From Cycas panzhihuaensis (taxonomy: Eukaryota; Cycadophyta), in NCBI GenBank assembly GCA_023213395.1, contig CM041465.1, positions 115,699,741 to 115,763,740 of the forward strand: DNA of 64,000 nucleotides, given 5' to 3'. Both the position numbers and the translations under genes were made by a program. The notes under the pieces are model-generated. The model was not told the DNA's origin. It ran no database searches and worked only from the letters and a program-made list of their open reading frames with translations. How positions within the stretch are numbered: position 1 is the first letter of the stretch; each line of letters begins with the position of its first letter. Below are positions 12,192-23,760 of this stretch, in pieces.

Positions 12192-13100
12192 AGTAATAAT
12201 GAACAGGCAATAAGCCAACTAAAAAAGGACCTTGTTAAAACATTCAAATTATCTAACCTTAGATTGATGAAATATTACTTAGGAATTGAACTAACACAAA
12301 AAAATAAAAAAAATTTCCTCTCCCAAGAAAAATACATCAACAATCTTCTAACCAAGTTTTAGTTAGAAGATGCTTGGCTCTTGGCTACACCTATGGATCC
12401 TAATACCAAACTCTTAGCTGATGGTAACTCTAGGGAGACATATACAATACTCTATAGGTAACTTATAAATAGTCTCATCTACACTACTAATATAAGGCTA
12501 GATATTGTGCATTCTATCAATATTCTTACACAATTCATGACTAATCCTATGTAGAATCACTAACAAGCTATAATTTGAGTATTAAGATACCTAAAGATGA
12601 CCAGTAAATTTGGTCTATTAAATGAACTTAGTAATAAATTTAAGTTTTTTGCATATATAAACTTAGATTTTATAGGAGATAAAGATATAGGGAGATCTAC
12701 ATCCAGGTATATAATGTTTCTTAAAATAACACTAATATCATGGAGATTTAGAAGATAAGAGATAGTTACTGATTCAACTATTGAAGCTAAATATATTACT
12801 ACTTTTGAGACTAACAAGAAGGTGATATAGCTTAGGAAATTATTGAAAACATTTAATATCATCCAAATAAGTCCTTTTGACCTTCATATAAATAATTAAT
12901 TAATAATCCATATGGCAAAAAATCATGTATTTCATGATTGTACTAAATACATAAGTACAAAAGTCCACATGATTAAAGAACTGGTTTATGATGGAATAAT
13001 TCAACTAGAATACTGTCCCATAGTAGATCAAGTGGCTGGTATCTTCACCAAACCACTGTAAAGGGTGAAGTTCAAACAGTTCTAAAGGTAGCTCAGCCTT
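12192..13100 (+). pseudogene. C1 C-terminal RT and RNase H
   Basis: The C1 frame resumes with QAISQLKKDL near 12207. Then come MKYYLGIELTQ near 12265, the RT-RH connection TPMDPNTKLLADG near 12390 and RNase H blocks. DCTKYISTKVH is near 12940 and the end block QVAGIFTKPL near 13030. C2 shows the same blocks at 22386-23512. Many Gln codons are stops. Confidence 0.8.
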
Positions 13101-13567
13101 AGGGTCTCCATCTTCAACTAATCAAAGAAGATAATAACATGATTATCATACTCTATTCTATTTGTGAAAACCCCTTATAGGCGTGGAAGAATAAGAGTAA
13201 GTCTCTGCTCTATCCTATTTGTGAAAACCCTATGTAGATATAAAAGGATAATGGTTATACTAGTCTTAAAAATTTAAAACTTGTAAAAACCTAAAAGGGT
13301 ATGGGGGATGACCAAATAGTATATGGAGGCTTAGTACATCAAGCTATACATTTAAGCAGCTTGGCTATTAGGCTGCATCAAGAGACACCTTAGCTATTTT
13401 AATTTATAAAAGGGGCTATAGATCTTAGAAAGTCTGTGGGCTTTTATTCCCTATGAGGGTTTTCCCATAAAAGTATTATTTATAATTTCAATATAATAAT
13501 ATGGCTCAAATAAAGACCTCAAAGAATAGATTTTCTCAAAATGACCTTCCACCATTAAGGGAGGAAT
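13101..13567 (+). repeat. C1 3' untranslated region with short imperfect repeats and polypurine tract
   Basis: After the polyprotein end come two to three imperfect repeats of about 50-60 bp, each centred on TATTTGTGAAAACCC (near 13160, 13222, and weakly 13280). The same arrangement is present in reverse in C2 at 22170-22330. A purine tract with AAGGGAGGAAT (13557-13567) directly precedes the 3' LTR. Confidence 0.6.
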
Positions 13568-13880
13568 TAAAAGATGTTAATGTATTAAGGTCATTTATGT
13601 AGATTAATTAAGTGACCTTAGGATATATTTTTAACATTAGTCTCTTAGTGAAATATGCTTTATATATATTTGGATGTAATTTTAGGTTCATGTCATTAGG
13701 CAGGAAATCCCTGATCTTAATACTCACCCTCAATAATAAAAGATACAATCTCATAGAGGGAGTCATTATTCCTTCTCACCTCTAAGCTTTACTCTCATAT
13801 ATTATTTTCTTCTTTTCTTCATTCTCCATTACCATGGTATACATGTGAGTGATTTATTCCCTAGATCCATCCTTCTTTCA
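13568..13880 (+). repeat. C1 3' LTR
   Basis: A 313-bp LTR, start TAAAAGATG (decayed TG), end CTTTCA. It pairs with 1990-2301. The flank AGAGG at 13881-13885 is the right copy of the target-site duplication in C0. Confidence 0.9.
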
Positions 13881-14058
13881 AGAGGTCCATTATCACTGCA
13901 TCTGTAAGCATGCTTAAAATAGAGAATTAAATCTTGTTTATCAACCAACTGAGGACTAAGTTACAAATATCTTCACCAAATCACTAAGCAAACTAAAATT
14001 TGAATGGTGTCAACATGACCTTATTATCAAAAGTAATGAAGCTACCATTAAGGGTGAG
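13881..14058 (+). pseudogene. C0 RNase H C-terminus
   Basis: The C0 frame continues as EVHYHCIC, then a block with VTNIFTKSLSKLKFE near 13960. This is the conserved copia end motif (D-x-x-T-K-x-L). It then ends in a stop just before a purine stretch AAGGGTGAG at 14050-14058. This joins logically to RTKHIEIK at 1988, supporting insertion of C1 into C0. Confidence 0.8.
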
Positions 14059-14446
14059 TGTTAAAACTTATAATGTCACCTTTATTACTATGTAACATGT
14101 ATGTATATATATATATTTATGTATTATAGGCAACCACTATTTGTAATTTAATTATAATTTATAAATATGTCAAGTTTATTATTTATGCTAATAAGTTGAC
14201 CAATAATATTGATGTAAACATTGCTAGTATGCTTATAAATTAAGCCCCATTTATCTCATTTATACATGGGATCATTGTGAAGGTGGAAGCTCTACTTGAT
14301 TAGAGCCTCATGGTGTAATAAATTTGCCCATTAATGTTTGTCTATCTTATTTTCTTATTTGTGCTTAGATATTTTAATATTTTAATAGTTTGTAATATTT
14401 TGTTGATAGTTGCACGTAGATATTAGATCTTATGGTTGTTTTCACA
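14059..14446 (+). repeat. C0 3' LTR (right end uncertain)
   Basis: TGTTAAAAC follows the purine tract directly, as expected for a copia LTR start. The sequence is AT-rich with a TATA-like stretch near 14105. A plausible end is TTTTCACA at 14446, but without the 5' LTR neither the end nor the site duplication can be checked. 14447-14500 has nothing recognisable. Confidence 0.5.
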
Positions 14447-14499
14447 TAGATGTGAGTAAAACATTGAGCTTTTAGAATCTTTCCTTATATTTGGTTATC

Positions 14500-15690
14500 T
14501 ACTCAAACATTTTATGCTTTTTTATAATAAAGTAATTGGACATATAATTATAGAAAATCCTTCAACATATCTTCAATAATAACTTGCAAGCCCTATAAAG
14601 ATCATTATCTCAAATACATTCCTTAATGTAGGCTACTCCATGATAGCCTTGACCTTTTGTGGATCAATAGAGATTTCTTCCTTTTATATAATATGACCTA
14701 GATAGTATATATATTGTTAGTAGAATTTACATTTGCTCAACTTAACATATAACTTGTAGTCTCTAAAAAATTGTCGAACCCTTTTCAAGTGTTTTCCATG
14801 GTATTTTTATTACTTGAAATAAATCAAAATGTCATTGAGAAAAACTATTATAAACTTATCTAAGTACTAACAAAACATGTTATTTATCAAATATATGAAT
14901 GTAGTAAGAGTATTTGTTAGCCAAATGGAAACACTAAGAATTCACAATACCTATACCTAGTTCAAAATGTTATTTTATATATGTCACCCTCCTTGATTCA
15001 AAATTAATAATAACTTAAACTCAAGTCAACTTTAGAGAATATCTTGGATCCTTTTATTTGGTCAAATAGATTATTGATTCTTGGAAGAGGATATCTATTT
15101 TTTATCATCAACTTATTTAACCGTATATAGTTAATAGATAATTATAGTATTTCATTATTATTTTTCACGAATAAAATAGGTGCTCCCTATGGTGATATAC
15201 TTGGTTAAATAAACTATTTATCTAATAATTATTATAATTATATCTTTAGTTCTAATAGTTCTAGTATGGGCACGTTATGGTACTCTAGAAATAGGTTTTG
15301 CTTCTAGAAATAGTTCAATAGTATAATCCAACTATCTTTTAGGTGGTAAACTAGAATTCTCTTTGAAAAATATATCAAAGAACTCTTATAATAATGGATA
15401 GTCTTTCAAATTAAGACCCCTTAGGTCACCTTAATTACTAATAAAATTTACATAAACTTGGCAAACTTTTTATGAACTCTTCTTGACTTGAATAGATAAA
15501 GTTTGTCTAATAGAGATAGGTGATATTCCTTTTTGGATGATCTTGGTATATCCTTCATCATCTATATACTTCAAGGCCTTATTATAATAGTTAAACTTAC
15601 CTCAACGCCCTTCCAACCAATCAAGACTAATTATGGCATCATAATATTTAAGTGGTAATACTTAGAAGGTTATATAATAATTTCATCCTC
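14500..15690 (-). pseudogene. V1 gypsy reverse transcriptase remnant
   Basis: Read on the - strand. The block LDKFIIVFLNDILIY (14818-14864) is the gypsy RT active site with YVDD reading FLND. The RT-RH connection with GLASYY and VEGFS lies near 14540-14600, where the element is lost. The N-terminal fingers lie toward 15600 with many stops. Orientation is opposite to C0 and T1. Confidence 0.7.
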
Positions 15691-16035
15691 TTTATTCCAA
15701 CTCAAGGTTTGGGATAAATTCAACCACTATCTTCTTGCTTCCATTTGCCATAAGAACATCCCATATGTCCTTATATTTATTAGGCTTGAGTTTATATCTC
15801 CCCATAATTTTAGATGATATAAAATTATGATTATTACCTAAATCAATTAATATGGAAATAACTTGGTTAGATATTTTACTTTATACTTGTATCATGGTAG
15901 ATTGGTGATCTTCTTATCGATCATCAACTATTACATACACTTGCATCAACCCCTCTCCATGATTGTATTCACTATTATTAGTTGCATTTCTATATTATAG
16001 GATTGACCTTTTAAATTTTTTTCTCTTTAGACACA

Positions 16036-16116
<81 letters not shown>

Positions 16117-16860
16117 CATCACATTGAAAAAAAATGCTGTGAGGGGTGTCTCTAGGAAATTTACTATATACATAATTGGATCCTTACACCCTTTAGAACT
16201 AATTATTATTTCTTATATCTTGTTGAGGAGGAGGTAGTCAAAATCCTCTCTTCTATTGTTCCTTCTTTTATCAAAGCTTATCTTTGCATCTAAGGTGGTT
16301 ATATTGCCATTTGATCTATTAGTCCTCAAAATTCCCTACATTTCTAATTACTTTTTCTAAAGTTTTTGGCTCTAAAATCTTAATTTAAATTTGGATTACC
16401 TTATTTAGTCCACTTATAAATCTACCCACCTTCATAATGTCCTTTCGCATACAAAAGGTATATTTTAGAAGGTTCATAAATTCCTTCTTATATTTTTTAA
16501 CCTTCATCATGCCTTACTTTATCTCATGGAATATATCTACATTCTTTTTTAAATTAGTGTTTTGAAAGGTACTACCACAAGTAGTTATAGAAGTTCCTCC
16601 ATCATAACTCCCTTTCTCTGTTGTTCTATACATTATTGTAGTGTTTCTGCCATAAAGATGCACTTTTGGTAAGGTTATGAATTGCTAACCTTACCTTCTC
16701 TTTAGAAGTAAAACTATTAAGTTCAAAAATACTTCTTTATGCTTACCAGTTATGCTTTAACTTTATTACCTTTTTTAACTTCTCCACTAAAAGTGGGTGG
16801 TTTGCACTTTTAAAATTTAAATTAAAAATTTCTTCCCTAAGACTTATTTCTTTTTTACCT
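15691..16860 (-). pseudogene. V1 gypsy protease and gag remnant
   Basis: On the - strand a protease block ILIDLGNNHNFISSK lies at about 15815-15865. It resembles the D-S-G-x-x-H-N-F-I motif of chromovirus-type gypsy proteases. Further upstream, 16380-16530 reads a retrotransposon Gag segment with KKYKKEFMNLLKYT and RFISGL. The (TA)n tract at 16038-16114 lies between them. 16540-16860 is low-complexity and ends at the T1 LTR. Confidence 0.65.
16038..16114. repeat. (TA)n microsatellite
   Basis: An uninterrupted alternating TA tract of 77 bases lies between the V1 protease and gag remnants. It is likely prone to length change and to assembly error. Confidence 0.98.
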
Positions 16861-17403
16861 TATTTCCCAGCTACTAGGAATAGACATGGGCGACTCAACT
16901 TAGGTAAGTACAGGTATGCTTCTATACTCACTCCCACTAGCTTTAGAGATTTGTCGATAGAGGTACATTACGCATTGATTGGTTGAGTGTGTAATCATTA
17001 TGCATTTATTGCCTGTTCATGCTACATCTTGACACTTTTTAGCTGATTATAAATTGGGATACATATCCCGTGGCACTCCACAACCCTCCATCATGTCTCT
17101 ACAATGTCCCTAAGCACTTTTAACCCCTATAGCCCATTTCACATCATCCCTTGGCATGACATAGTCCTTAATACCCTGTTTAGGCCTGATTATCATCCTT
17201 ATATACCACTTATTTTCTCTTTGAAGTCCTTGAGCACTCTTTACTCATATATTGTGGTCATTTTAGGTCCCGTGACCCCTTCTTACTATCTTGTCATTGC
17301 ATTATGCTCTCTTAGGCTCTAGGAACCCCCTCTTGGAAGCCTTTGGGACTCCTCCCTTTTTTTGTTTTTACCTTAGTTTTGGCAGCATCATTGTAAATTT
17401 TAT

Positions 17404-17447
17404 GGTACCACTGCAAACTTTGTGGTACCATAAAGTTTGTTGCAGTG
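17404..17447. repeat. GGTACC-centred hairpin module in T1 LTR
   Basis: Two GGTACC cores lie at 17404-17409 and 17424-17429. The second is the centre of a long imperfect inverted repeat, 17409-17447, with outer arms CACTGCAAACTTT and AAAGTTTGTTGCAGTG. Similar modules occur in both T2 LTRs and in the interiors of T2 and T1. Confidence 0.8.
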
Positions 17448-18680
17448 CGATTGTTTAAAACTCTTTTCTTGTCTAGACACAACTAATTTTGTATTAAATA
17501 CAAAATTGCCACATGGCATTCGGCTATTTCCTGCCCAGGGAAAACCCTAATCACTCGCTAGGCTAGGGTTAGGTAAAACCCAAAATTCACCTCATTTGCT
17601 CTTTTCTTACTATTTTTTTTCTCCATCTTCTTAAGAAAAAGTTATGAACAAACTCCAACTATGTTATACTTACTCCACATTTTAGTTAGCAGTTCCTACA
17701 GGGTAGAAAATGTGAGTTACAGGTCTACAGTAGGGCTTACTGAGATAAATCCACATTTCAAATGCTTTACCAAGCCTCAAGCATCATTTCTTCTATAGGT
17801 TATGCTACTTTTCTGTGGTATTATAGGTATTTTCTAGCAATCCCCCCAAAGAGACCCCCCTTTTAGCTAGTTTACCTAGTAGATCTACCTCAGATCTATC
17901 CTTACTAGGTATTTATAGATCTGCCTTTACTCCTTTCTTTCACAGTATAAGTATATTTTTGTTTATCTTTTTCTCCTTACATATGTGAAGTTCTCCTTCA
18001 TCTTTTTGTATTAGGAGGCAAACCCTCCTTTTTATTAGCTTATCCTCCTCCTTCCTAAAGTTTTCTTAGGGTCCATCCAAGGAGGTGGTAGGTAAAGGGT
18101 CTGTAGGAGGGTGAAAGGAGTTTTAAGTAGGGTTCCACACCCATACACCTTCTCCTTAAGGGCAACCCCCTTCTCTCCTTCCTTTTTCCTTCCCTATACC
18201 TTCCTTGCTTACCCAAAAACTTTTGGAGTAGGGAGATCCATCGATTGCAACATTAGTAGCCCCTTACTATGCCTGCAACCAGCCACCAAGAACCCTATAC
18301 AACCTGGTTATCAACCCTCTTTTGTGTATTTTTAGCTTTGGGCTTGCTTTTACAAAATCTTACAAAAGTTGCACTTTGCAGCTTTTGCAATTTTTGCAAT
18401 CTTGCAACTTTTCCTTTCATATACAAACCCTATTTTTCTCTTACTATTGAGTGGTTTTGGCTCTTTTAGCCATTTACTTGAGTGCTTGGGAATGCGTGGC
18501 CTTTCAGTTGGGAGGGTTAGCCATTCTAAGGCTCTTATCTTCTTCTCTTTCACCCCCCTTTTTCCCATATTATCTATTTATTGTGCATACAAGAAAAAAT
18601 AACACTAACATTGTATGTTTTGTTATTTAATAGATAATTGTTAAGCCTATCATCTTTTTCCCCTTTTCTTTTGAAGAGGA

Positions 18681-18728
18681 ACACACACACACACACACAC
18701 ACATACACACATAGATATATATATATTT
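18681..18728. repeat. (CA)n/(TA)n microsatellite in T1 LTR
   Basis: About 11 AC dinucleotides, then ATACACACATAG and a short TA run. Simple-sequence expansion inside the LTR. Confidence 0.9.
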
Positions 18729-20133
18729 TCTTGTATGCACTTATTCCCACATGCAACTAATACCCCTTGAGAAAGGGCAAACCTTGTGTTGTGCAAGTTC
18801 CATATACTTCAGAGCAAATAAAGACCTCCATTATAGGTGCATTATAGGTGCACCTTTCTCTATTATTATTATTATGCTTTATAATTCTAAATAGATGCAT
18901 TTCATTCTTTCCTTTCAGTTTCTTTTATATTTAATATTGGGGAAGGTAAAGAAGGCCCCTCTTGCTGGTGCTCCTTTTGCAATGCTATCGACAATAAGCT
19001 GCATCAAGGAGGCAGACTTAGACTATGAAGGAAGTACGAAAGATACTACACTGACCATCTGATTCTTGGGTATGTTTTTCCCACCTTATATTTCCTCTTC
19101 TCGCCATTCCCCCCCTTTTATTCTCAAATAAAAAAAGGAAAGACTAAAGGAATATACAACTTGCATTCTATTATTTATTATTGTTTGCCTCATCTAGCTA
19201 CATAGAGGAAAGATAGTTAACTCTTATAAATAAGTGTTGTCTCTCTCAAATCACATCTTTACCTTTTTCCTCTCTTGCCTAAACCCTCATTTCTACTAGG
19301 ATTTGGGTGAGATAGGTTGTGCATCCCTCCAGTTGTACCTTGCTTCCCTCTTGCATGCTATTGAGTAGGCTTGTATTTTACACTCACATTCTTTTCCTTA
19401 GTTACTTGCTTGGCCTTCTTTTTCCTATGTTTATGAAAGATGAAGAGAGGGAGGTTAGTACTTAGGAAAGAGAGAGTGAGTGTGTTGTTTCTTTTGAGTT
19501 CATTTTCCTTACTATTAAGAAATAAAATATAAATAACAATAACCTGTATTCCTACATTACCTTACTACATAACAAAAATAAACAAAGAAATAATATACCT
19601 TGTTTTATCTCCTATACCTAACTCCCATATGAGGTGTAGGCACCTTGAGGGTACCTCCTCTTAAGGCCATCTTTCCTCTCTTTTAGTGAAGCCCCACTTG
19701 GCTTCGCATTTAGCCCAAACTTGGTTCTTCAACCCCTTCTTCCTCATTCACCCATATTGCTAGCCACTCACGGCTTATGTACAAGTCTTCTCTCCTTCTA
19801 GTTAGGGCTTATTCCACTCATTCCCTCTTCATAAGAAGAGGTGCGTCTTCACCTTCATCCTCCTTCCTTAGCCATCTAGGATGGGAGGGTCCTTTTAGAG
19901 GTTACTTGGCAAACCGAGGAGATCCCTCTCTTGCCCAACTTTGAATCAATGAGGTGTTTATCTGGAAGGGAGTTTGTGTGCCATTTGCAGGTCCTCAAAC
20001 CTTTATTCTGATGCACAAATCCCCTTTGTGGGTGATCATTCTTCCTTATCCCTATAGATCCTTAGCTGAAAAGTTATTAGTTGTATTGGCTTAATCTCTT
20101 TAAATCTAGTGACCCCTAGAGGTGTGATTCCAT

Positions 20134-20152
20134 TGGCAACCATACTAGGGAC
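20134..20152 (+). promoter_or_regulatory. T1 primer binding site
   Basis: TGGCAACCATACTAGGGAC starts one base after the LTR end and aligns with T2's TGGTGACCATACTGGGGAC; the differences are transitions. The TGG start pairs with a tRNA CCA end. The form resembles the TGGCGAC...GGGGAC sites of Tat/Ogre elements, but I could not assign the tRNA. Confidence 0.75.
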
Positions 20153-20371
20153 TCATCAGTAGGGGATCTATCATTTTCCTTGATTTGTTAGTGCTACTTC
20201 TCTTCTAGTAGCTCTCCTCGATTCTAATGCTTGTCATTTTACCATCTCTTTTTCTTCCAACCCTTAGGGGAGACTTGTATGTGATGATTTTCTTGTCATT
20301 TATGAGGCCTCCCTCCTTCGTTAGAAGACTCTCTTTACTATCCTCTTCTATTATCTAATTCTAAATCAACC

Positions 20372-21584
20372 ATGGAAAGATTTCCTTTAGATTGGTCATA
20401 TCACACCTATGTCTCTAAGTCCCACCAACCACCCACTTCCTTCCAAGGGCCCACCCAAGAGAGTGAGGACCCTATCTTCTACCCAGGTGACCAAGAGCAC
20501 CTGCAAGCCCATCACCTCTCCACTCATGAAATGGAAGCATTTTCTCCCTTGGAGTATCACCACCTTGGTGGGGATCCTCACAAGGACTGCCCTATGGGAT
20601 CTGCTTTATATAAGGATCCTTCAGCCTCATATGATCAAGTGGATACCCCTCTCGTAGATGTGGTGGAAGCACTTAACCAGTGCTTCCAAGCATCTAGCCT
20701 CCAATCAAGTCCTAAGTAGTTGGATATCATCTTGTGAAGCATAGCGCTTCCTTCCTCTATATCTACATTGCCACATTCATCCCGTTCAACTTTCTTACCC
20801 ACAATGGGGGCATCCCTCATTGTGTCTTCCTCTCCTTGTGGTCTATATTCCTTAGGGGCCACCCGAGGCATACCCTCTTCTTAACTTAGGTTGAGTATAC
20901 CTCCCTCTAGCTAAATGACTATGTCCCAATTGACCATAGTCCATCCACTTCCCATTAAATCTAGAGGACCCACGTATCCCCCTACTTCCAGCCACATGGG
21001 ACTAATCCCCATGCATTCCCAAACTCAACCAAGGGATCCTTCCCTCTATGTACCCTTGGGGTATACTTCCCAACGATGGGGGCATGGTAAGGGGAAGCCC
21101 CTCCTATTTATGGAGTAGATCCTTTGCATTAGTATAGTTTTGCACCACCTATAAGTGGCCCATACAAGCAAAATCTAATTTTATACACTTTTATTCTATA
21201 TTCTTATGCTCCTTATTATGTGGCGCCTTTGTAAGGACGGAAATCCCCCTCCTAAGGCACCCCCTCTCAAGCCCCCTTTTAACAAGGGGCATACCCTCAA
21301 GGGGAGATGGGTCCCTTGTACCCATCTACTCCTCTTCCAATCCCTTCAAATGTAGGATTAGTCCCCTCCCACCAAATGGGAGGAAGTGCGTATCCCCTTC
21401 TGAATCAAGTCTCCTAAGGAGGATTTAGGTAACCTTGCCTACCTCGTTCTCCATCTTTCATTGATCCTATGGTCCAATCAAGGGCACACCCCTTCATAGA
21501 TTATAGATCAACTCTTTTATCCATTAAGGCACTAAGAAGTAACTTATCGCCTCACCCTCCTGAGGTCCCCAAATTTGATAGGAC
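20372..21584 (+). pseudogene. T1 gag, N-terminal part
   Basis: ATG at 20372 opens 115 residues starting MERFPLDWSYHT. These align with T2's MEGYSSNWAYHT start and share the blocks DVVEALN and PIFYPGD. Further N-terminal Gag follows in broken frames. The core begins near 21469 (VQSRAHPFIDYRSTLLSIKAL), parallel to T2 38467-38706. The frame is cut after FDRT by the C2 LTR at 21585 and resumes at 46120. Confidence 0.8.
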
Positions 21585-21896
21585 TGAAGGAAGGATAAAT
21601 CTAGGAGATAAATCACTCACATGCACACAATGGCAATGGATAATGAAAAAGAAGATGAAACAAGATATGAGAGCAAGCTTGGAGGTGAGAATGAATAATG
21701 ACTCCCTCCTTGAGATTTCACCTTTTATTATTGAGGGTGAGCATTAGGGTTAGGATTTTCCTGCCTAATGACATGAATCTAAAATTACATCTAAATGCAT
21801 ATAAAGTACATTTCATTAAGAGACTAATGCTAATAATATATCCTAAGGTCATATAATTAATTTACACAAATAACCTTGATACATTAACCTCTTTCA
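21585..21896 (-). repeat. C2 3' LTR
   Basis: 312 bp. Read on -, it starts TGAAAGAGG and ends CCTTCA, the best-preserved termini of the family (inverted TGAAAG/CTTCA ends). Adjacent internal bases 21897-21912 are C-rich on +, i.e. a polypurine tract AAGGGGGGGAT on the element strand. Confidence 0.9.
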
Positions 21897-22385
21897 ATCC
21901 CCCCCTTAATGGTGGAAGGTCATTTTTAGAAAATCTATTCTATGAGGTCTTCATTTGAGCCTCATTATTACATTAAAATTCTAAATGACACTTTTGTGGG
22001 AAAACTCTCATGGGGAATAAAAACCCACGAACTTTCTAAGATCTATAGCCCCTTTTATAAATCAAAATGGATAAGGTGGCTCTTTGATGTAGCCTAATAG
22101 CCAAGTAGCTTAAATGTGCAGCTTAATCTACTAAGTCTCCATATATTATTTGGTCATCCCCTATGCCTTTTTGGGTTTTCACAGGTTTTGATTTTCTAAA
22201 ATAAGTACAACCCTTATCCTTCCATGCCCATATGGGGTTTTCACAAAGAGGATAGAGCAGAGACTTACTCTTATTCTTCCACACCCACAAGGGGATTTCA
22301 TGAAGAGAATAGAGTATGATGATCTTGTTGTCATCTTCTTTGATTAATCAAAGATGGAGGCCCTAAGGCCAAGCTACCTTCAGAA
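21897..22385 (-). other. C2 3' untranslated region
   Basis: Noncoding stretch between the polyprotein end and the polypurine tract. It contains the same short imperfect repeats around GGGTTTTCACA (near 22172, 22238, 22288) as C1 13150-13290. Confidence 0.6.
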
Positions 22386-23155
22386 CTGTTCAAACTTTAC
22401 CTTTTGTAGTGGTTTGGTGAAGATATCAGCCACTTGATCTGCTGTGAGATAGTAATCTAATTAAATTGTGCCGTCATGAACAAGTTCCCTAATCCTATGG
22501 ACTTTCGTACTTATGTGTTTGGTACAATCATGAAATATAGGATTTTTCACCATGCAAATTGCTGATTGATTATTTACATGAAGACTCGTAGGACTTGTTT
22601 GGGTGATATTCAATGTTTCCAATAATTTTCTCAGCCATATCACCTCTTTACTAGTCTCAGAAGCAACAATATATTCAGCTTCGGCAGTTGAATCTGCAAC
22701 TATCTTCTGTCGTCTGGATCTCCATGATATTGGTGCTATTCCAAGAAACATTACATACCTAGACATAGATCTTCCTATATCTTTATCTCTTATAAAGTCT
22801 GAGTCTATGTATACAGAAAGCTTGAAGTTTGAATTAGGTTCATACAACAGACCATATTTGCTGGTCGTCTTAAGGTATCTCAACACTCATACTATTGCCT
22901 GCCAATGATTTTGCTTAGAATTTATCATATAATAAGCAAGAATGCTAACAGAGTGTATAATATCTAGCCTTATATTAGTAGTGTAGACGAGACTACCTAC
23001 AAGTTTCCTGTAGAGTGTTGTGTCTGCCTCCCTAGTGTCACCTTCAGCTAAGAGTTTGGTGTTAGGATCCATAGGTAACATCATTAGTCGAGCATCATTA
23101 ACTAAAACTTGGTTAGAAGATTATTGATGTATTTTTCTTAGGAGAGGAAAATTTA
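22386..23155 (-). pseudogene. C2 RT connection and RNase H
   Basis: The - strand frame 22461-22886 reads LRYLKTTSKYGLLYEPN through YIDSDFIRDKD, then a block with DSTAEAEYI and KHISTKVHRIRELV, which is copia RNase H. 22887-23084 holds the connection block MDPNTKLLAEGD. Catalytic positions DSDF, AEAEY and the DST block look preserved, but stops and frame breaks separate the pieces. Homologous to C1 12330-13060. Confidence 0.85.
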
Positions 23156-23760
23156 TCATTTCTTTTGTGTTACTTGAATTCCCAAGTTATATTTCATCAA
23201 ATTGAGGTTAGATAATTTGAACGTTTTGCCAAGGTCCTTTTTTAATTGGCTTATTGCCTGTTCACTATTACCCATTACTAGCATGTCATCCACAAAGATT
23301 ATGAGATAAGTGACTTTATCCTTATAGTACTTGATGAACAACGTTGCATCAATATCTTGATAGTCATAAACCTCGTATCCAAGTTGCCTCATCCTTTTAG
23401 ACAACTTGGCAAACCAAGCGCAAGGGGCTTGTGTAAGGCCATACAAGGACTTACTAAGCCTGCAAACCTTATGCTCTTGACCTTCAATCTTATATCCTTC
23501 TAGCTGAGCCATGTAAACTTCTTCTTCAAGATCTCCATTGAGAAACGTAGTCTTAATATCGAGTTAGTGGATTTTCCAACCCTATTGAGCAGCCAAGGCC
23601 ACAAGAGTTCTAATTGTAGGCCACTTGGTTATAGGTGCAAAGACTTCAATGTAGTTGATGCCTTCCCTTTATGTAAATCCTTTAGCTACCAACCTCACCT
23701 TGTGTTTTTCAAGGGTGTCGTCTGATCTATATTTATTTTTGAACACCCATTTATTTTAAA
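23156..23760 (-). pseudogene. C2 reverse transcriptase
   Basis: The open frame 23156-23512 (118 aa) carries SKSLYGLTQAPCAWF, then IIFVDDMLVMG with the catalytic pair Asp-Asp. The upstream RT blocks (KGF and ITKWP-like, 23580-23760) are in other frames because of stops. The VDD block is intact, unlike C3. Confidence 0.85.

Larger units (their letters stand above)
1990..13880 (+). mobile_element. C1, Ty1/copia element nested in C0
   Basis: Two LTRs of 312 and 313 bp in the same orientation bound gag, PR, INT, RT and RNase H on the + strand. The flanks are AGAGA (1985-1989) and AGAGG (13881-13885), a 5-bp target-site duplication with one transition. C0 coding sequence continues across the insertion. 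C1 is interrupted in its RT by C3 (7347-12191). It belongs to the same family as C2 but carries many more stops, so it is probably an older insertion or has been more heavily mutated. Confidence 0.9.
16861..20132 (+). repeat. T1 5' LTR
   Basis: A 3272-bp LTR. The start TATTTCCCAGCTACTAGG matches the 3' LTR start TGTTTCCCAGCTACCAAG at 63818 after TG-to-TA decay; the first ~180 bases align along the visible 3' copy. The end ATTCCA is followed by one base and the primer site. It contains GGTACC hairpins (17404-17447) and a CA repeat. Chance ORFs (17104-17322, 18111-18602) match nothing known. Confidence 0.85.

Noticed and set aside
14059-14446. Independent solo LTR or MITE instead of the C0 3' LTR
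   Set aside because: It follows the C0 polyprotein end and a purine tract directly and starts TGTT, which fits a copia 3' LTR better; only its right end remains uncertain.
18574-18756. 60-aa - strand frame over the CA repeat
   Set aside because: Low-complexity translation of a microsatellite (Cys-Val runs).
22603-22908. 101-aa + strand frame
   Set aside because: Mirror of the C2 RNase H on the - strand, where the domain motifs lie. A similar mirror frame occurs at 12560-12862 in C1.
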